The notes: generated by a model not told the origin, from the sequence alone. DNA of 64,000 nt from Myxococcales bacterium (GCA_028287105.1 JAQBQH010000266.1:1-64000), one strand, 5' to 3'; positions 53,785 through 63,157 are shown, counted from the first letter of the stretch. Translations and numbers: made by a program.

Positions 53785-53821
53785 CGGGCTCTGATAACAT
53801 CCCGCGCTGGGTCGCCTCAAG

Positions 53822-56197
53822 ATGCGCCGTGCCTTTATTCTCGTGTTTGTCGCCTTTGCGTTCGCGTTGCCCTGCCGCGCCGCCGCAGAGTCGACGGTCG
53901 TCGGACGCGTCCGGCTCGTCGCTGCGGGGCACCTGCCGGCGGACGCGCTCGGCGCCGGAGCCCGGGACGGTCGGGCGCTTTTGACGGTTAGAATCGCCGG
54001 CGGCAGCGACACGCTTCGCCGCGCCGGTTTCGACGCCCAGCCGCTCGCGGGAGACATCGCGCAAATCCGGGTGACCTCCGCCGAGCTGAACCGTCTTCTC
54101 GTGTATCCCGGCGTCGTGACGATCGAGGAGCGCCGCATCCTGAGGCCGCTCCTCGATGCATCGGGGCCCGCCATCGGCGCGCCCGCCGCCCGTGCCGAGA
54201 CCGGCCTCGACGGCACGGGCGTCCTCATCGGTGTCGTCGACACCGGCGTCGACTTCCGCCATGCGGACCTGCGCAACGCCGACGGCTCCACGCGCGTCGC
54301 CGCGCTGCTCGACTACGCACACCCCCGGAACACGCTCCACCCCGAGCTACCCGACTACGGCGATGCAGCCCTCTCGCTGCGTGCCGATATCGACGCCACG
54401 CTCGCGGCCGAAGCGGCCGGTACTGCGCCCGCGACGCCGGTTCAGGAGCGCGATACCAACGGGCATGGAACGCACGTCAGCGGCATCACCGCGGCCAACG
54501 GCCGCGCCACAGGCCGAGGGTTTTCCGGCGGACGTTACGTCGGCATCGCGCCGGGAGCGGATCTCGTGACGGTTCAGGGCACCCACGGCGACGCCACGTT
54601 CACCGATGCGGACGTCATCACGGGCTGCCGCTTCGCCGTGGAAGAGGCGGCGCGCCTCGGCCGTCCGATCGTGGTCAACCTCAGCCTCGGCAGCAATGCG
54701 GGCCCCCACGATGGCACCAGCGACCTCGAGATCGCGCTCGACGCGCTCTTCCCTGCCGACCAACCCGGCACGGCGCTGGTCGTGGCGTCCGGTAACGAAG
54801 GCAATAGGGACCAGCACGCGGGCGCCTGGGCGCTCGACGGCAGCGCCTCCGTCCGGGTCAACGAGGCATCGAGCAACCAGCCGGACTCCCAGATCGCATT
54901 CGAGATTTGGCACACCGGGGCGTTCGACGTCTCGGTCATCTCTCCGTCCGGGCACCGGTTTGGTCCCGCCAGGGCGGGCGTCCTGTTCAACGGGACTCAG
55001 ACCAAGGAGGGGCTCGTTCTCATCGACAATGCGTCCAACAGCCCGGCGCGCGCGGACGGCCGTCTACCGGCGAGCGTCGCCATCGTCGGACCCGCGGGCG
55101 GCGCGCCGGCATCAGGAATCTGGACGCTGGTGTTCGAGGGACGGGCCTCTCGTTGGGACGCATGGATCACCGAATCGCCGGACGCCGCCACCCCCGCCCG
55201 CTTCCTCGATCGCGTGTCCGAGGATGGCCGACTCGACATGCCCGCGACCGCGCGTAACGCGATTACGGTCGGGTCCTTCGTCACGAAGAATGAGTGGGTC
55301 ACGATCGACGGGAACGTCGTCATGCGATCCCAGATCGTCGGCAATCCCTCCTCGTTTTCTTCGTCGGGACCGACTGCCGATGGACGCTTCGCGCCGGACC
55401 TCCTCGCCCCAGGCGAGTACATCGCGTCGACGATGTCGCAGGACGCCAGTCCCGACAGTCCCCAGTCCGCGTTCTTTGTCGCCCCTGGCAACCACTTGAC
55501 CTGGGCGGACGACGGCATGCACGCGATCCTGCGCGGCACGTCACAGGCCGCGCCACACGTCGCCGGCGCAGTCGCACTGCTGTTGCAAGCCGATCCAACG
55601 CTGACGTCGATCCAGATACGCGAGATCCTTCGCGCCTCCGCACGCGACGACGGCCGTGGCTATACCCCGCGGCTCGGCTTCGGCAAGCTCGACGTCCTGA
55701 CCGCGCTCCGCTACGTTCGCGGCACACGCGGCGGGGTCGTCAGCCCGACAACCTCTTCGGTCGGCGTCAGTCGGGACATGATTCCCCCGGGAGATGAGAC
55801 CACAATCGTGACCGTCACCCCGCGAGGGGGCGACGGAATGCCTCTCGGCCCCGGTCGCCAGGTCAAAATCAACGCAAGCTACGGCGACCCGACTGGCGAC
55901 GTCGTCGATCTCGGGTTCGGCCGCTACGAACGTACCTTTGCCGCGCACTCCCCTCGAGGTTCGACCGCCGTCATCAATGTCGAAGTCGATGGCGTGACGC
56001 TCTCGGCGCACCCGACCTTCTTCATCGTCGAGAGTCGGGCAGATATCGGTGCCCCATTCGTCGCCGGCGGCGGATGCTCGCTACTGCCTCGTTCGGCTCC
56101 GACGACCGGCGGTCTCGCGCCGTTCGCCGGCCTCATGCTCTTGATGCTCCTCAGAAAGTCGCGCCGCCGCCGCCTTGCTCGTACGCTCGCATCGTGA
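53822..56197 (+). CDS. Subtilisin-like serine protease with MYXO-CTERM-like tail
   Basis: 791 residues. Signal peptide (about 1-21), a propeptide-like segment, then the S8 domain with Asp140 (GVVDTGVDFRHADL), His215 (DTNGHGTHVSG), oxyanion Asn in ASGNEGN (about 324) and Ser574 (GTSQAAPHVAG). An insertion of about 210 residues between the oxyanion and Ser regions holds a beta-rich P-domain-like part. The C-terminus has GGGCS (Cys about 752), a hydrophobic helix (LAPFAGLMLLMLL) and an Arg cluster (RKSRRRRLAR), the MYXO-CTERM pattern used for surface anchoring in Myxococcota. It probably acts at the cell surface. Confidence 0.92.
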   Translation: MRRAFILVFVAFAFALPCRAAAESTVVGRVRLVAAGHLPADALGAGARDGRALLTVRIAGGSDTLRRAGFDAQPLAGDIAQIRVTSAELNRLLVYPGVVTIEERRILRPLLDASGPAIGAPAARAETGLDGTGVLIGVVDTGVDFRHADLRNADGSTRVAALLDYAHPRNTLHPELPDYGDAALSLRADIDATLAAEAAGTAPATPVQERDTNGHGTHVSGITAANGRATGRGFSGGRYVGIAPGADLVTVQGTHGDATFTDADVITGCRFAVEEAARLGRPIVVNLSLGSNAGPHDGTSDLEIALDALFPADQPGTALVVASGNEGNRDQHAGAWALDGSASVRVNEASSNQPDSQIAFEIWHTGAFDVSVISPSGHRFGPARAGVLFNGTQTKEGLVLIDNASNSPARADGRLPASVAIVGPAGGAPASGIWTLVFEGRASRWDAWITESPDAATPARFLDRVSEDGRLDMPATARNAITVGSFVTKNEWVTIDGNVVMRSQIVGNPSSFSSSGPTADGRFAPDLLAPGEYIASTMSQDASPDSPQSAFFVAPGNHLTWADDGMHAILRGTSQAAPHVAGAVALLLQADPTLTSIQIREILRASARDDGRGYTPRLGFGKLDVLTALRYVRGTRGGVVSPTTSSVGVSRDMIPPGDETTIVTVTPRGGDGMPLGPGRQVKINASYGDPTGDVVDLGFGRYERTFAAHSPRGSTAVINVEVDGVTLSAHPTFFIVESRADIGAPFVAGGGCSLLPRSAPTTGGLAPFAGLMLLMLLRKSRRRRLARTLAS

Positions 56198-56284
56198 GCC
56201 AGGCAACCCGGCCCCACCGCTCCGCGACCAATCAACGGAGTCGCCTTGCGCCGTCCCAGACCCCCGACTATAGTGCGCCCCCTG

Positions 56285-56806
56285 ATGTGGCGAGCCCCGC
56301 TCGTCGCCCTCCTGTTGTTCGCCGGATGCGGCCACAACATCGGCGACTCATGCACCACCAACGTCGACTGCAGCCCAACCGGCGATCGCTTCTGCGATAC
56401 GTCCGCCGTCAACGGCTACTGCACCGAAGAGAATTGCGGCGTCAGCTCGTGCCCGAGCGAAGCCGTCTGCATCCGGTTCTTCTCGCCAATCGACACCGAG
56501 CCCTGCCATTTCGACACGGCCTCGAGTCGATCCGATTGCGTGCACGTCGACGACCGTTGCGTATGCGACCGCACGGACGGCAATGGCGAATGCAGCACCT
56601 TTACCGCCGCCGGCACCAATGGCCACTGCGCTCCGAGCGCGACGGAGCGGCGTTGGTGCGAGCGCAAGTGCTCGTCCGATGGCGACTGCCGCGCCGGCTA
56701 CGAATGTCGCTCGACGGGCACCTTCGGAGCCGATCCGGTGCCAACATTCGACCTCGGCGCGGGCCAACCAACGAAGTTCTGCGCTCCGACCGGCCGTTCG
56801 TCCTAG
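56285..56806 (+). CDS. Cys-rich lipoprotein, unknown function
   Basis: 173 residues from ATG 56285, which opens a lipoprotein signal (LVALLLFAGCGHN, Cys about residue 15); an in-frame ATG 13 codons upstream gives a less typical signal. At least 14 further Cys are spaced in small loops (CTTNVDC, CDTS, CTEENCGVSSC, CERKCSSDGDC) like disulfide-rich EGF-type modules found in myxobacterial surface lipoproteins. It ends nine bases before the permease gene, so it may be cotranscribed with it, but it does not resemble a peptide-binding DppA. Confidence 0.65.
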   Translation: MWRAPLVALLLFAGCGHNIGDSCTTNVDCSPTGDRFCDTSAVNGYCTEENCGVSSCPSEAVCIRFFSPIDTEPCHFDTASSRSDCVHVDDRCVCDRTDGNGECSTFTAAGTNGHCAPSATERRWCERKCSSDGDCRAGYECRSTGTFGADPVPTFDLGAGQPTKFCAPTGRSS

Positions 56807-56815
56807 TCGCCCGTC

Positions 56816-57745
56816 ATGCGCGGTAGCTTCCTCCGCCGCCGCCTCCTGTCGAGCCTCACGGCCGTCTTGGGTGTGTCCGTCCTGGTGTTCCTTCTGGTGC
56901 ACCTGATCCCGGGCGATCCTGTCGACAATCTGCTCGGCGAGCGCGCCGACCCGATCGACAAGCTCGAGATGCGGCGCTGCATGGACCTCGATCAGTCGCT
57001 GGTCGTGCAGTTCGGCCGGTTCATCAAGAATGTCGGCAACGGGACGCTTGGACGCACGTGCCCGGATCAACGGCGCACGGTCACCTCTCTGATCGCCGAG
57101 GCGCTACCCTCCACGATCGCCCTGGCAGGGGCGGCCATGTTCGTCGCGCTGATCTTTGCGCTACCCCTCGGAGTGGCCGCAGCGCTACGGCCGCGCAGCG
57201 CGCTGGATGCCGGTGCCACGATCATCTCGCTCGCGGGCATCTCGATGCCCTCCATGTGGCTGGGACCACTGCTTCTCGCCATCTTCTATGTGGGGCTGCA
57301 ATGGCTGCCCGGTCCCGCCGATCAGGCGGGGTTACCTGGCCTCATCCTGCCGGCGTTCATGCTCGGTACACACCTCATGGCGATGCTGGCCCGCATGACG
57401 CGCTCGTCGTTGCTCGAGGTCCTCGGTGAGGATTACGTTCGCACTGCGCGCGCCAAAGGACTCTCGTCGACGGTGGTGGTGCTCCGTCATGCCCTGCGCA
57501 ACGCGCTCGTACCAGTCATCACGGTCGCTGGAATTCAATTCGGCTCGCTCTTGGCGGGCGCGGTTGTGACGGAGAAGGTCTTTGCGCGCCCCGGGATCGG
57601 CACGCTCCTGCTCGAAGCGATCTCGCAACGCGACTATCGGGTCGTGCAAGGCTGCACGCTCGTCATCGCGGTCAGCTACGTCACGGTCAACCTGCTCGTT
57701 GACCTCGCCTACGGTCTCGCCGATCCACGGATACGAGTGCAATGA
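56816..57745 (+). CDS. DppB-type peptide/nickel ABC transporter permease
   Basis: 309 residues. Six membrane helices, beginning [32 protein letters not shown] with the DppB/OppB N-terminal motif (LIPGDP), and the cytoplasmic EAA loop [35 protein letters not shown] that docks with the ATPase. Imports oligopeptides, nickel or related solutes. The stop overlaps the DppC-type start by four bases (ATGA). No binding protein or ATPase genes are in the window, so the rest of the transporter is elsewhere. Confidence 0.92.
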   Translation: MRGSFLRRRLLSSLTAVLGVSVLVFLLVHLIPGDPVDNLLGERADPIDKLEMRRCMDLDQSLVVQFGRFIKNVGNGTLGRTCPDQRRTVTSLIAEALPSTIALAGAAMFVALIFALPLGVAAALRPRSALDAGATIISLAGISMPSMWLGPLLLAIFYVGLQWLPGPADQAGLPGLILPAFMLGTHLMAMLARMTRSSLLEVLGEDYVRTARAKGLSSTVVVLRHALRNALVPVITVAGIQFGSLLAGAVVTEKVFARPGIGTLLLEAISQRDYRVVQGCTLVIAVSYVTVNLLVDLAYGLADPRIRVQ

Positions 57746-58569
57746 GGCGCTTCTTCGGCAAGGTCGGTATCGGCCCAACGTTCGGCCTCCTCCTGTTGAC
57801 GGCCTTCTTTCTGGCCGCGCTCGTCGGCCCGTGGCTCGCCCCGTACGGGCCGGAGGCGCAAAATCTGGGGCATCTGCTCGAAAAGCCTAGTCACGCGCAC
57901 CTCCTCGGCACCGACGAAAACGGCTGCGACGTCCTCTCGCAGCTTCTATGGGGAGCGCGCCTGGCCGCCGGGATTTCCCTCACCGTCGTCGCGCTCTGTC
58001 TCGCAATCGGGACCGCCGTGGGAACGATCGCAGGCTACTTCGGCGGCTGGGTTGACGAAGTGATCATGCGGGCCGTCGACGTACTCCTCGCGTTTCCCGG
58101 GATCTTGTTGAACCTCGCCATCGTCGCGATGGTGCCTTCGGCCGGCGTAGGCGTCTTCGTGTTTGCGCTGACTATTAATGGATGGGTCGGATACGCGCGC
58201 GTCGCCCGCGGCCAGGTGCTGCAAGTCCGCGAACGCGAATTCGTGCAGGCGGCTCGCGCGCTCGGTGCGTCGCCGTGGCGAATCATGTTGAGGCACGTCG
58301 TGCCGAACACGCTGTCTCCGTTGATCGTGCAAGCGACGTTCGGTTTCGCCGGTGTGATCCTCGTCGAAGCGAGCCTGTCGTTCCTCGGAGTCGGTCGCCT
58401 ACACAACTACAGCTGGGGTTCGCTGTTGTCTCAGGGGACCACCTATCTGTGGCGGACGCAGCACCTGGCAATGGCTCCGGGCATCGCGATCGCAACGGTC
58501 GTGCTCGGATGCAATCTGGTCGGCGACGGCCTTCGTGATCGCTTCGATCCGCGCCGTTCCATTCGGTAG
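57742..58569 (+). CDS. DppC-type peptide/nickel ABC transporter permease
   Basis: 275 residues. N-terminal membrane helix ([19 protein letters not shown]) with the OppC-type PYGP end, then five further helices and the EAA loop [35 protein letters not shown]. Forms the heterodimeric channel with the preceding permease. The final residues [11 protein letters not shown] are the usual family C-terminus. No ATP-binding gene follows; the next genes are small lipoproteins. Confidence 0.92.
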   Translation: MRRFFGKVGIGPTFGLLLLTAFFLAALVGPWLAPYGPEAQNLGHLLEKPSHAHLLGTDENGCDVLSQLLWGARLAAGISLTVVALCLAIGTAVGTIAGYFGGWVDEVIMRAVDVLLAFPGILLNLAIVAMVPSAGVGVFVFALTINGWVGYARVARGQVLQVREREFVQAARALGASPWRIMLRHVVPNTLSPLIVQATFGFAGVILVEASLSFLGVGRLHNYSWGSLLSQGTTYLWRTQHLAMAPGIAIATVVLGCNLVGDGLRDRFDPRRSIR

Positions 58570-58646
58570 GCGACCGCTCGCTCGCTCTGCCAGCAGCGGT
58601 CTGCTGGCGCACCACCTGCATCGACATTAGCGACGGAGGTGAGCCG

Positions 58647-58838
58647 ATGCGAAAGCTCGCGCTCGTCACGATCCTGGGCCTCTCGGCTAGCTGTGCGCAT
58701 CACGGACGCGACCAGAATCTGGCGACTCGCCAGTCGGTGACGGCGCCGCGCGGCGACTTCGAAGGCGCCCGGCGTGACCCAGGCGGTGCGCCGGCCATGC
58801 AGCCCGAGACGCCCATCGTTACTCCACCGGTTCCGTAA
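58647..58838 (+). CDS. Mini-lipoprotein, unknown function
   Basis: 63 residues. Lipoprotein signal with lipobox LSASC (Cys about residue 16), an upstream purine-rich site (GGAGGTGAG), then a hydrophilic tail rich in Arg/Asp/Gln and ending Pro-Thr-Pro-rich (PIVTPPVP). No family recognised. It precedes a similar small lipoprotein by 12 bases; both end in proline. Confidence 0.6.
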   Translation: MRKLALVTILGLSASCAHHGRDQNLATRQSVTAPRGDFEGARRDPGGAPAMQPETPIVTPPVP

Positions 58839-58850
58839 AGGGAGGAAACC

Positions 58851-59126
58851 ATGTCGAGGAGCTTGATGTTTGCTGGCGCAATCGCCCTGTTCGTAGGCGG
58901 CTGCGCGTCGTCTGCCGACACCGAACGTCGCGCGCAGACGCATGACAGCCGCGCGCGCCAGGCAGCCGCGTACGAGGATTACGACCGCGCAGCGCAGGAG
59001 AAGCACGAAGCCGATCGCCTGCACTCGAAAGCCGCATCGGAGCGAGCCGACGAAGCCGCGAGCGGCGACATCCCAGCAGCGCCGCCGGCCGACTACGTGC
59101 CGCCGCCTCCGCCGCCCGTTCCGTAG
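58851..59126 (+). CDS. Small lipoprotein with helical charged body and Pro-rich end
   Basis: 91 residues, with GGGAGG six bases upstream of the ATG. Lipobox FVGGC (Cys about residue 18), then a highly charged helix (ERRAQTHDSRARQAAAYEDYDRAAQEKHEADRLHSKAASERADEAA) and a tail of prolines (VPPPPPPVP). Resembles short Lpp/Pal-like envelope spacer proteins in layout, but not in a specific family. Probably cotranscribed with the preceding mini-lipoprotein. Confidence 0.65.
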   Translation: MSRSLMFAGAIALFVGGCASSADTERRAQTHDSRARQAAAYEDYDRAAQEKHEADRLHSKAASERADEAASGDIPAAPPADYVPPPPPPVP

Positions 59127-59138
59127 CGGGGACGCGCG

Positions 59139-60104
59139 CTATCGCAGTTGATCGCTCGGTGGGACGGTAAGATTACCAATGCGCCCACCGAGCGACAGCG
59201 TTCCGGCCCATCGCATGATGGGTGGCGGGGACTCTGAACGTCCTGCGAACACGTCCTCGATGCCCTGGACGTAGCGCCGAACCATCTCCGCGGCGAACAC
59301 GGCGCCGGCTTGCGGCGTCGCGCGATGCGGCCTTCCCGTATAGCCGGGAAACGGCCGCAGTGCATTCCAACCGACCCCCGCCGCGGCAAACGACAGCTCA
59401 CGCGAGAGCTGATCGGCGCCGAGCGCGCGCGCCACCTTCGCCGCCAGGAGGAACTTCGTGTCCGGCCGCACATCCGGACAGGGCGGCAGCGATTTGTAAT
59501 CGGGTGAAACCGACTCCGGCGCGTAATGCAACGCCATCGAGGTCTCGAAGAAGCCGGCGTGGAAGTCGAGCGCCAGCGCCTCCATCATCTGTGCCCGCTC
59601 GGCATCATCTGCGATGTGCTTGAATGCCGCCGCGTACTTCGACGACTCGAGGAACAAGAGCTCGGTCAGCACTCCGTTGAATGGCGCGATGGCGCGCACA
59701 TTCGCGGCGCGCAGGAGCTCGACGCCTGCCTCGATTGCGAGATTATGTAGCGGCGCGCCGTGGAACGTCATCAGGATCACCTTGGTGGTCCCGAGCTCCG
59801 CCAGCGCGCGGCACGCCTCGACGACGAGGTGACGCACGACTGGAAACGGCGTGCGCCGCGTCCCGAGACCGGGACACGGCTCGACACCGACTTCCAGATC
59901 AGCCCCGAGCAGCAGCGGCCAATCGTGTGTCTTCGCGAGCTCTTCGTGTACTTCCCTCACGAGACCGAGGCTGATCAAGCGATCGTTGTGCAGCGACAGA
60001 TGCGGCCCGTGATACTCGACCGGGTTGATCGTGAGATACACCGGCGCACCGGTGCGTACGAGCCGGCGCGCTTCCTGATGTGCAACATCCAAAAGCGAAA
60101 TCAT
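59139..60104 (-). CDS. Creatininase-family amidohydrolase
   Basis: 321 residues. Creatininase fold with its metal motifs: PVEYHGPHLSLHNDRL (Glu, His, Asp), MTFHGAPLHNL (family HGGN position) and LDFHAGFFETSM (HAGxxETS). Family members include creatinine amidohydrolase and the mycofactocin and riboflavin-pathway relatives, all acting on cyclic or formyl amides with two metal ions. The substrate here is unknown. It starts 12 bases after the nitrilase gene stop on the same strand, suggesting two successive C-N bond hydrolysis steps. Confidence 0.88.
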   Translation of the reverse strand: MISLLDVAHQEARRLVRTGAPVYLTINPVEYHGPHLSLHNDRLISLGLVREVHEELAKTHDWPLLLGADLEVGVEPCPGLGTRRTPFPVVRHLVVEACRALAELGTTKVILMTFHGAPLHNLAIEAGVELLRAANVRAIAPFNGVLTELLFLESSKYAAAFKHIADDAERAQMMEALALDFHAGFFETSMALHYAPESVSPDYKSLPPCPDVRPDTKFLLAAKVARALGADQLSRELSFAAAGVGWNALRPFPGYTGRPHRATPQAGAVFAAEMVRRYVQGIEDVFAGRSESPPPIMRWAGTLSLGGRIGNLTVPPSDQLR

Positions 60105-60116
60105 GGGCGAACTATC

Positions 60117-60995
60117 TCACAGCGAGATCGTGACGGGATATTCGCCCGCGCTCAAAGGCGTCTGCCATCGCGACCGCGGCACGGCCACTCTGCCCCGACG
60201 CGGGAGATTGCACATCGATACGAAGTCACGCGCCGCCCCGTCCTCGTAGACGTAGAAACCGCTACGGATCGAACGCGGGTTCGGCCACGCCGCCGGGGCT
60301 TTGATCGGCTGCGTCGCGTCGAGCACCTCTTCGGCTTTGAGCGCGAGCGCGCGCTGCCCCGGATCACGTGGGACATGGAAGGCGTTGACGTGAAACGCCG
60401 TCCGCGCTGCGCCGACGGCGATCGCCTGACCGAGCAATCGCGAAGCGACCCGCTCGGCGCCGTAGGCGAAGTTGCCCACTACCACCAGCAGATCGCATTG
60501 CAGCGTCTCCGGTGAGAGTTGCAGAAACGCCGCCACGTCGGAGCAGATGATGAAGCGGGCGTCGATCAGCGCGTCCTGCCAATCGAGCCGCACACGATTG
60601 ATGCGAGCATACGGCGCGACGCCAATTCCGGGTCCGTCGGGTTCGACATCCATCTCGAATGACTGCGGCGTGACCTTCGCTTGCGGCACGTGAACGCTGC
60701 CATGCCTCGTGAAGATCGTGAGCGCGTTGTAACGTGCATCCGCGTCGCGTCCCGGCAGATCTTCGAGCAGATCGGGGCCGAGGTTGAGGGTCGTGATGAC
60801 GTTGATGTCGCGCTCCTGCGCGAGCGCGATCAGTCGTGCGAAAGCGCGGCCGGCGCCCTGAGGCGTCCATGCGAGATACTCGGGAAGGAACGCCGTCTCA
60901 CCCGGCTCGACCGCATCGAGCGCCGCGAAGGCACGTTCCAACATCTGCTCTTCGGTACCGAGTTGCAGCGCGATCAGATGGAAGTCGGCGATCAC
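60117..60995 (-). CDS. Carbon-nitrogen hydrolase (nitrilase superfamily), complete triad
   Basis: 292 residues from GTG 60995 (MIADFHLIALQLGTEEQ), matching the family's typical opening strand; a TTG one codon upstream is possible. The triad is intact with normal spacing: Glu39 (AFLPEYLAW), Lys107 (VPQAKVTPQSFEMD) and Cys151 (ARFIICSDVAAF). The enzyme hydrolyses a nitrile or amide through a cysteine thioester; the substrate is unknown. It is followed on the same strand by the creatininase gene and faces the unknown gene at 61122 across the leader element. Confidence 0.85.
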   Translation of the reverse strand: MIADFHLIALQLGTEEQMLERAFAALDAVEPGETAFLPEYLAWTPQGAGRAFARLIALAQERDINVITTLNLGPDLLEDLPGRDADARYNALTIFTRHGSVHVPQAKVTPQSFEMDVEPDGPGIGVAPYARINRVRLDWQDALIDARFIICSDVAAFLQLSPETLQCDLLVVVGNFAYGAERVASRLLGQAIAVGAARTAFHVNAFHVPRDPGQRALALKAEEVLDATQPIKAPAAWPNPRSIRSGFYVYEDGAARDFVSMCNLPRRGRVAVPRSRWQTPLSAGEYPVTISL

Positions 60996-61019
60996 CAATC
61001 GCGAGGTTAGCGCGTTTCG

Positions 61020-61128
61020 GCTGCGGAATCCGATCCGGTAACCGGACAAGATCCGGATACCGGTTGCCACCTGCCGGTTGCCGCCCGGCAACTGCGCGAA
61101 ATCGCGCGTTCCGACCTCGGCATGTCCC
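61020..61128 (+). promoter_or_regulatory. Hairpin-rich conserved leader, copy B (upstream of gene 61122)
   Basis: Second copy of the element before comM. Hairpin 1: CCGGTAACCGGA, loop CAAGA, TCCGGATACCGG (one A-A mismatch in 12), then TTGCCACCT. Hairpin 2: GTTGCCG, CC, CGGCAAC (61077-61092, perfect palindrome). Hairpin 3: CGCG, AAAT, CGCG (61095-61106). Where copy A has a G-T pair in hairpin 3, copy B has G-C; in hairpin 1 the paired bases at positions 7 and 8 differ between copies. It starts 25 bases from the divergent nitrilase start and ends inside the coding sequence of gene 61122. Confidence 0.65.
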
Positions 61129-61469
61129 TCGCAATGTCGCGCGGCATGCACAACGACCCGCTCATCCAGCTGCTCACCGAGATTCATCAGAACGTCGATC
61201 GCGTCTGCGAAGATCTCCAGCGCGATCGCCCCGACCTCGCCGCCGCGCTTCGCGACAACGCCGCGTGGATCCCGCGCCCCGAAGAGCTGGCGCGCGGAGT
61301 GCTCCCGTCGACGAAAGCGAGTGTGCGGCGGCTCGGCCCGCTCCTCTACGATGCGCTCGACGAGGGCGTCGTAGATGCCCATCGCTTCGACGCATTAATG
61401 GTGACGCGATCGCGCGCAGAGCGGGTCCTCGCCGCACGCGTCCTGCGTACCAAGACGAGGACGCGCTGA
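61122..61469 (+). CDS. Small protein of unknown function behind leader copy B
   Basis: 115 residues from ATG 61122; ATGs at 61137 and 61149 are alternatives. Mostly helical and charged: NDPLIQLLTEIHQNVDRVCEDLQRDRPDLAAALRDNAAWIPRPEELARGVLPSTKASVRRLGPLLYDALDEGVVDAHRFDALMVTRSRAERVLAARVL. No family recognised; a basic C-terminus (RTKTRTR) could bind nucleic acid. It is the only downstream gene of the repeated leader besides comM, and its 3' end carries a 24-base tandem duplication. Confidence 0.55.
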   Translation: MSLAMSRGMHNDPLIQLLTEIHQNVDRVCEDLQRDRPDLAAALRDNAAWIPRPEELARGVLPSTKASVRRLGPLLYDALDEGVVDAHRFDALMVTRSRAERVLAARVLRTKTRTR

Positions 61470-61504
61470 TGTTACGGCGTGAGGACGCGCTGATGTTACG
61501 GCGT
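61457..61504. repeat. Two 24-bp tandem copies between convergent gene ends
   Basis: Perfect head-to-tail duplication (61457-61480 and 61481-61504), each starting GAGGACGCGC, with three bases of a third copy (GAG) following. It contains the stop of gene 61122 (61467-61469) in the first copy and the stop of the convergent dacB gene (61496-61498) in the second. Resembles the VOC-gene tandem in spanning stop codons. Confidence 0.9.
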
Positions 61505-63157
61505 GAGCGTCGGATCGCCGTCCGACTCGTAGTCTTCCGGCGCTGCGGCAGGTATCTCGCCGCCGCGCTCGCCCGCATTCGGCGACGGCGCGTCACTGCG
61601 AAGGTAGCTCAGCATGGCCTCGACCATGCGCACCTGCGCATGCCGCACTTCGTTCGTGCGACGGTGGCGAAAGCCTTCGACGAAGATCGAGAAGATCAGA
61701 ACATCGTCCTTGTCGCCAACGTAGCCCGACAATGCGGAAACGCCCGAGAGCGTCCCGGTCTTGGCGCGAACGAGGCCAACCGCGTCGGTGCCCATGAAGC
61801 GGTTGCGAATGGTGCCGTCGATCCCGGCGATTGCCAGCGACGACATGAACTCCGGCGCAACCGAGAGGTCGTAATAGATCTTGCGCAACAGCGACGACAG
61901 GTCAGACGGCGTGATGCGGTTCTCGTGGGTCAACCCCGAGCCGTTGACGATCTTGTATGCCGTCGGTTTGATGCCGGCGCTCGCGAGAAACTCGCCGATC
62001 GCGCGCGTCCCCTTTGCGAGCGTGCCCGGCATGCCGTAGAGCTCGCCGCCCAACGTCTTGTAGATCGCCTCCGCGACGAAGTTGTTCGACGGCTTGTTCG
62101 AGATCTTGCACACGTCGGACAGCGGAGACGAGACATGCTCGGCCAGCATGGCCGTCGCACCGACGGTGCCGGCGCGCACGCGGCCCGTCAGCTCGACGCC
62201 GAAATCGGCGAAGGCGGCCCGCAGCACCGAAGCAGCGAGGAGCGAGCCATCCGCGAGACGACGCATGTCGACGTACTCGCCACGGTTGTCGGCGATGCGT
62301 CCACGCACCGTGATGATCAGGCGGTCGTCCTTCCGGTACGAGTCGATTCGCAGCCGCGACTTCTTGCCGCGCACGGTGGTGGTCTGGTTCTCGATGCCGA
62401 AGAGCTCGACTTTCGGCTCGACGCTGACGAGCGCCGGGTGGCCGATGTCGCCGGGGCGTACCCTGACGCCATAGGTGTTGCGGTTGAGGATGACGGCGCC
62501 TTCGCCATCGCCCGGGTCATCCGGCTTGTGCCCGCGCGCATGGAAGCGCGGATCGGCGAACAGGTCACCCTCGATGCGCTGAACGCCGCGCGCCGACAGA
62601 CCGCGCGCAATCTCGGCGATGTCGCTCGTCGTCAGCGACGGATCGCCGCTGCCACGCAGGACGACGTTACCGTGGACAACGCCGTCGGCGTCTGGCTCCG
62701 GCCCGTAAAGCGCCGTGTGATAGCGGAAATCGGCGCCGAGATACGACATCGCGGCGGCCGTGGTCAGCATCTTGGTGTTCGACGCGGGATTGAATTGCAG
62801 GGCCGCATTGTGGGCGAACAAGACGTCACCGTTCGACGCCTGCATCACCTCGATGCCGACCTTGGTCCGACTGAGCGGACCGTCGTGCAACACCGCCATC
62901 AGACGGTCGCGTAGCTTGGCGATGCGCTGTTCACGCGGATCGTTGGGATTGCTGACTTCGCGCGGCGTGGTGCTCGTCTCGCGGCGAAGCGGCGCAGCCA
63001 TCGGCGGCTTCTTCGTCGGCACGAGCCGCGCTTGTCGTGCGCTGCTGCGCGCCATCGGCGCACGCGCGTTGGCCTTGGCTGCCGCGGCGAGCGCGGGCGT
63101 CGTCGAACCAAACGCCACCGCGAACGCGACGGCAAAGCCAAATCGGACGGTCACCAC
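61496..63157 (-). CDS. dacB: D-alanyl-D-alanine carboxypeptidase/endopeptidase (PBP4, S13 family)
   Basis: 553 residues, GTG start. Signal peptide (about 1-25), then a long Arg/Pro-rich stretch (about 28-75) before the S13 fold. Penicillin-binding motifs: Ser126-xx-Lys129 (PASNTKML), Ser-x-Asn (KPSNNFVAEA, about 360) and Lys-Thr-Gly (VRAKTGTLSG, about 470). The insert domain between the first two motifs is the PBP4-type. It cleaves the terminal D-Ala or cross-bridges of peptidoglycan in the periplasm. The C-terminal tail is Pro/Asp/Glu-rich. A second in-frame GTG follows the first directly. Confidence 0.95.
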   Translation of the reverse strand: MVTVRFGFAVAFAVAFGSTTPALAAAAKANARAPMARSSARQARLVPTKKPPMAAPLRRETSTTPREVSNPNDPREQRIAKLRDRLMAVLHDGPLSRTKVGIEVMQASNGDVLFAHNAALQFNPASNTKMLTTAAAMSYLGADFRYHTALYGPEPDADGVVHGNVVLRGSGDPSLTTSDIAEIARGLSARGVQRIEGDLFADPRFHARGHKPDDPGDGEGAVILNRNTYGVRVRPGDIGHPALVSVEPKVELFGIENQTTTVRGKKSRLRIDSYRKDDRLIITVRGRIADNRGEYVDMRRLADGSLLAASVLRAAFADFGVELTGRVRAGTVGATAMLAEHVSSPLSDVCKISNKPSNNFVAEAIYKTLGGELYGMPGTLAKGTRAIGEFLASAGIKPTAYKIVNGSGLTHENRITPSDLSSLLRKIYYDLSVAPEFMSSLAIAGIDGTIRNRFMGTDAVGLVRAKTGTLSGVSALSGYVGDKDDVLIFSIFVEGFRHRRTNEVRHAQVRMVEAMLSYLRSDAPSPNAGERGGEIPAAAPEDYESDGDPTLTP

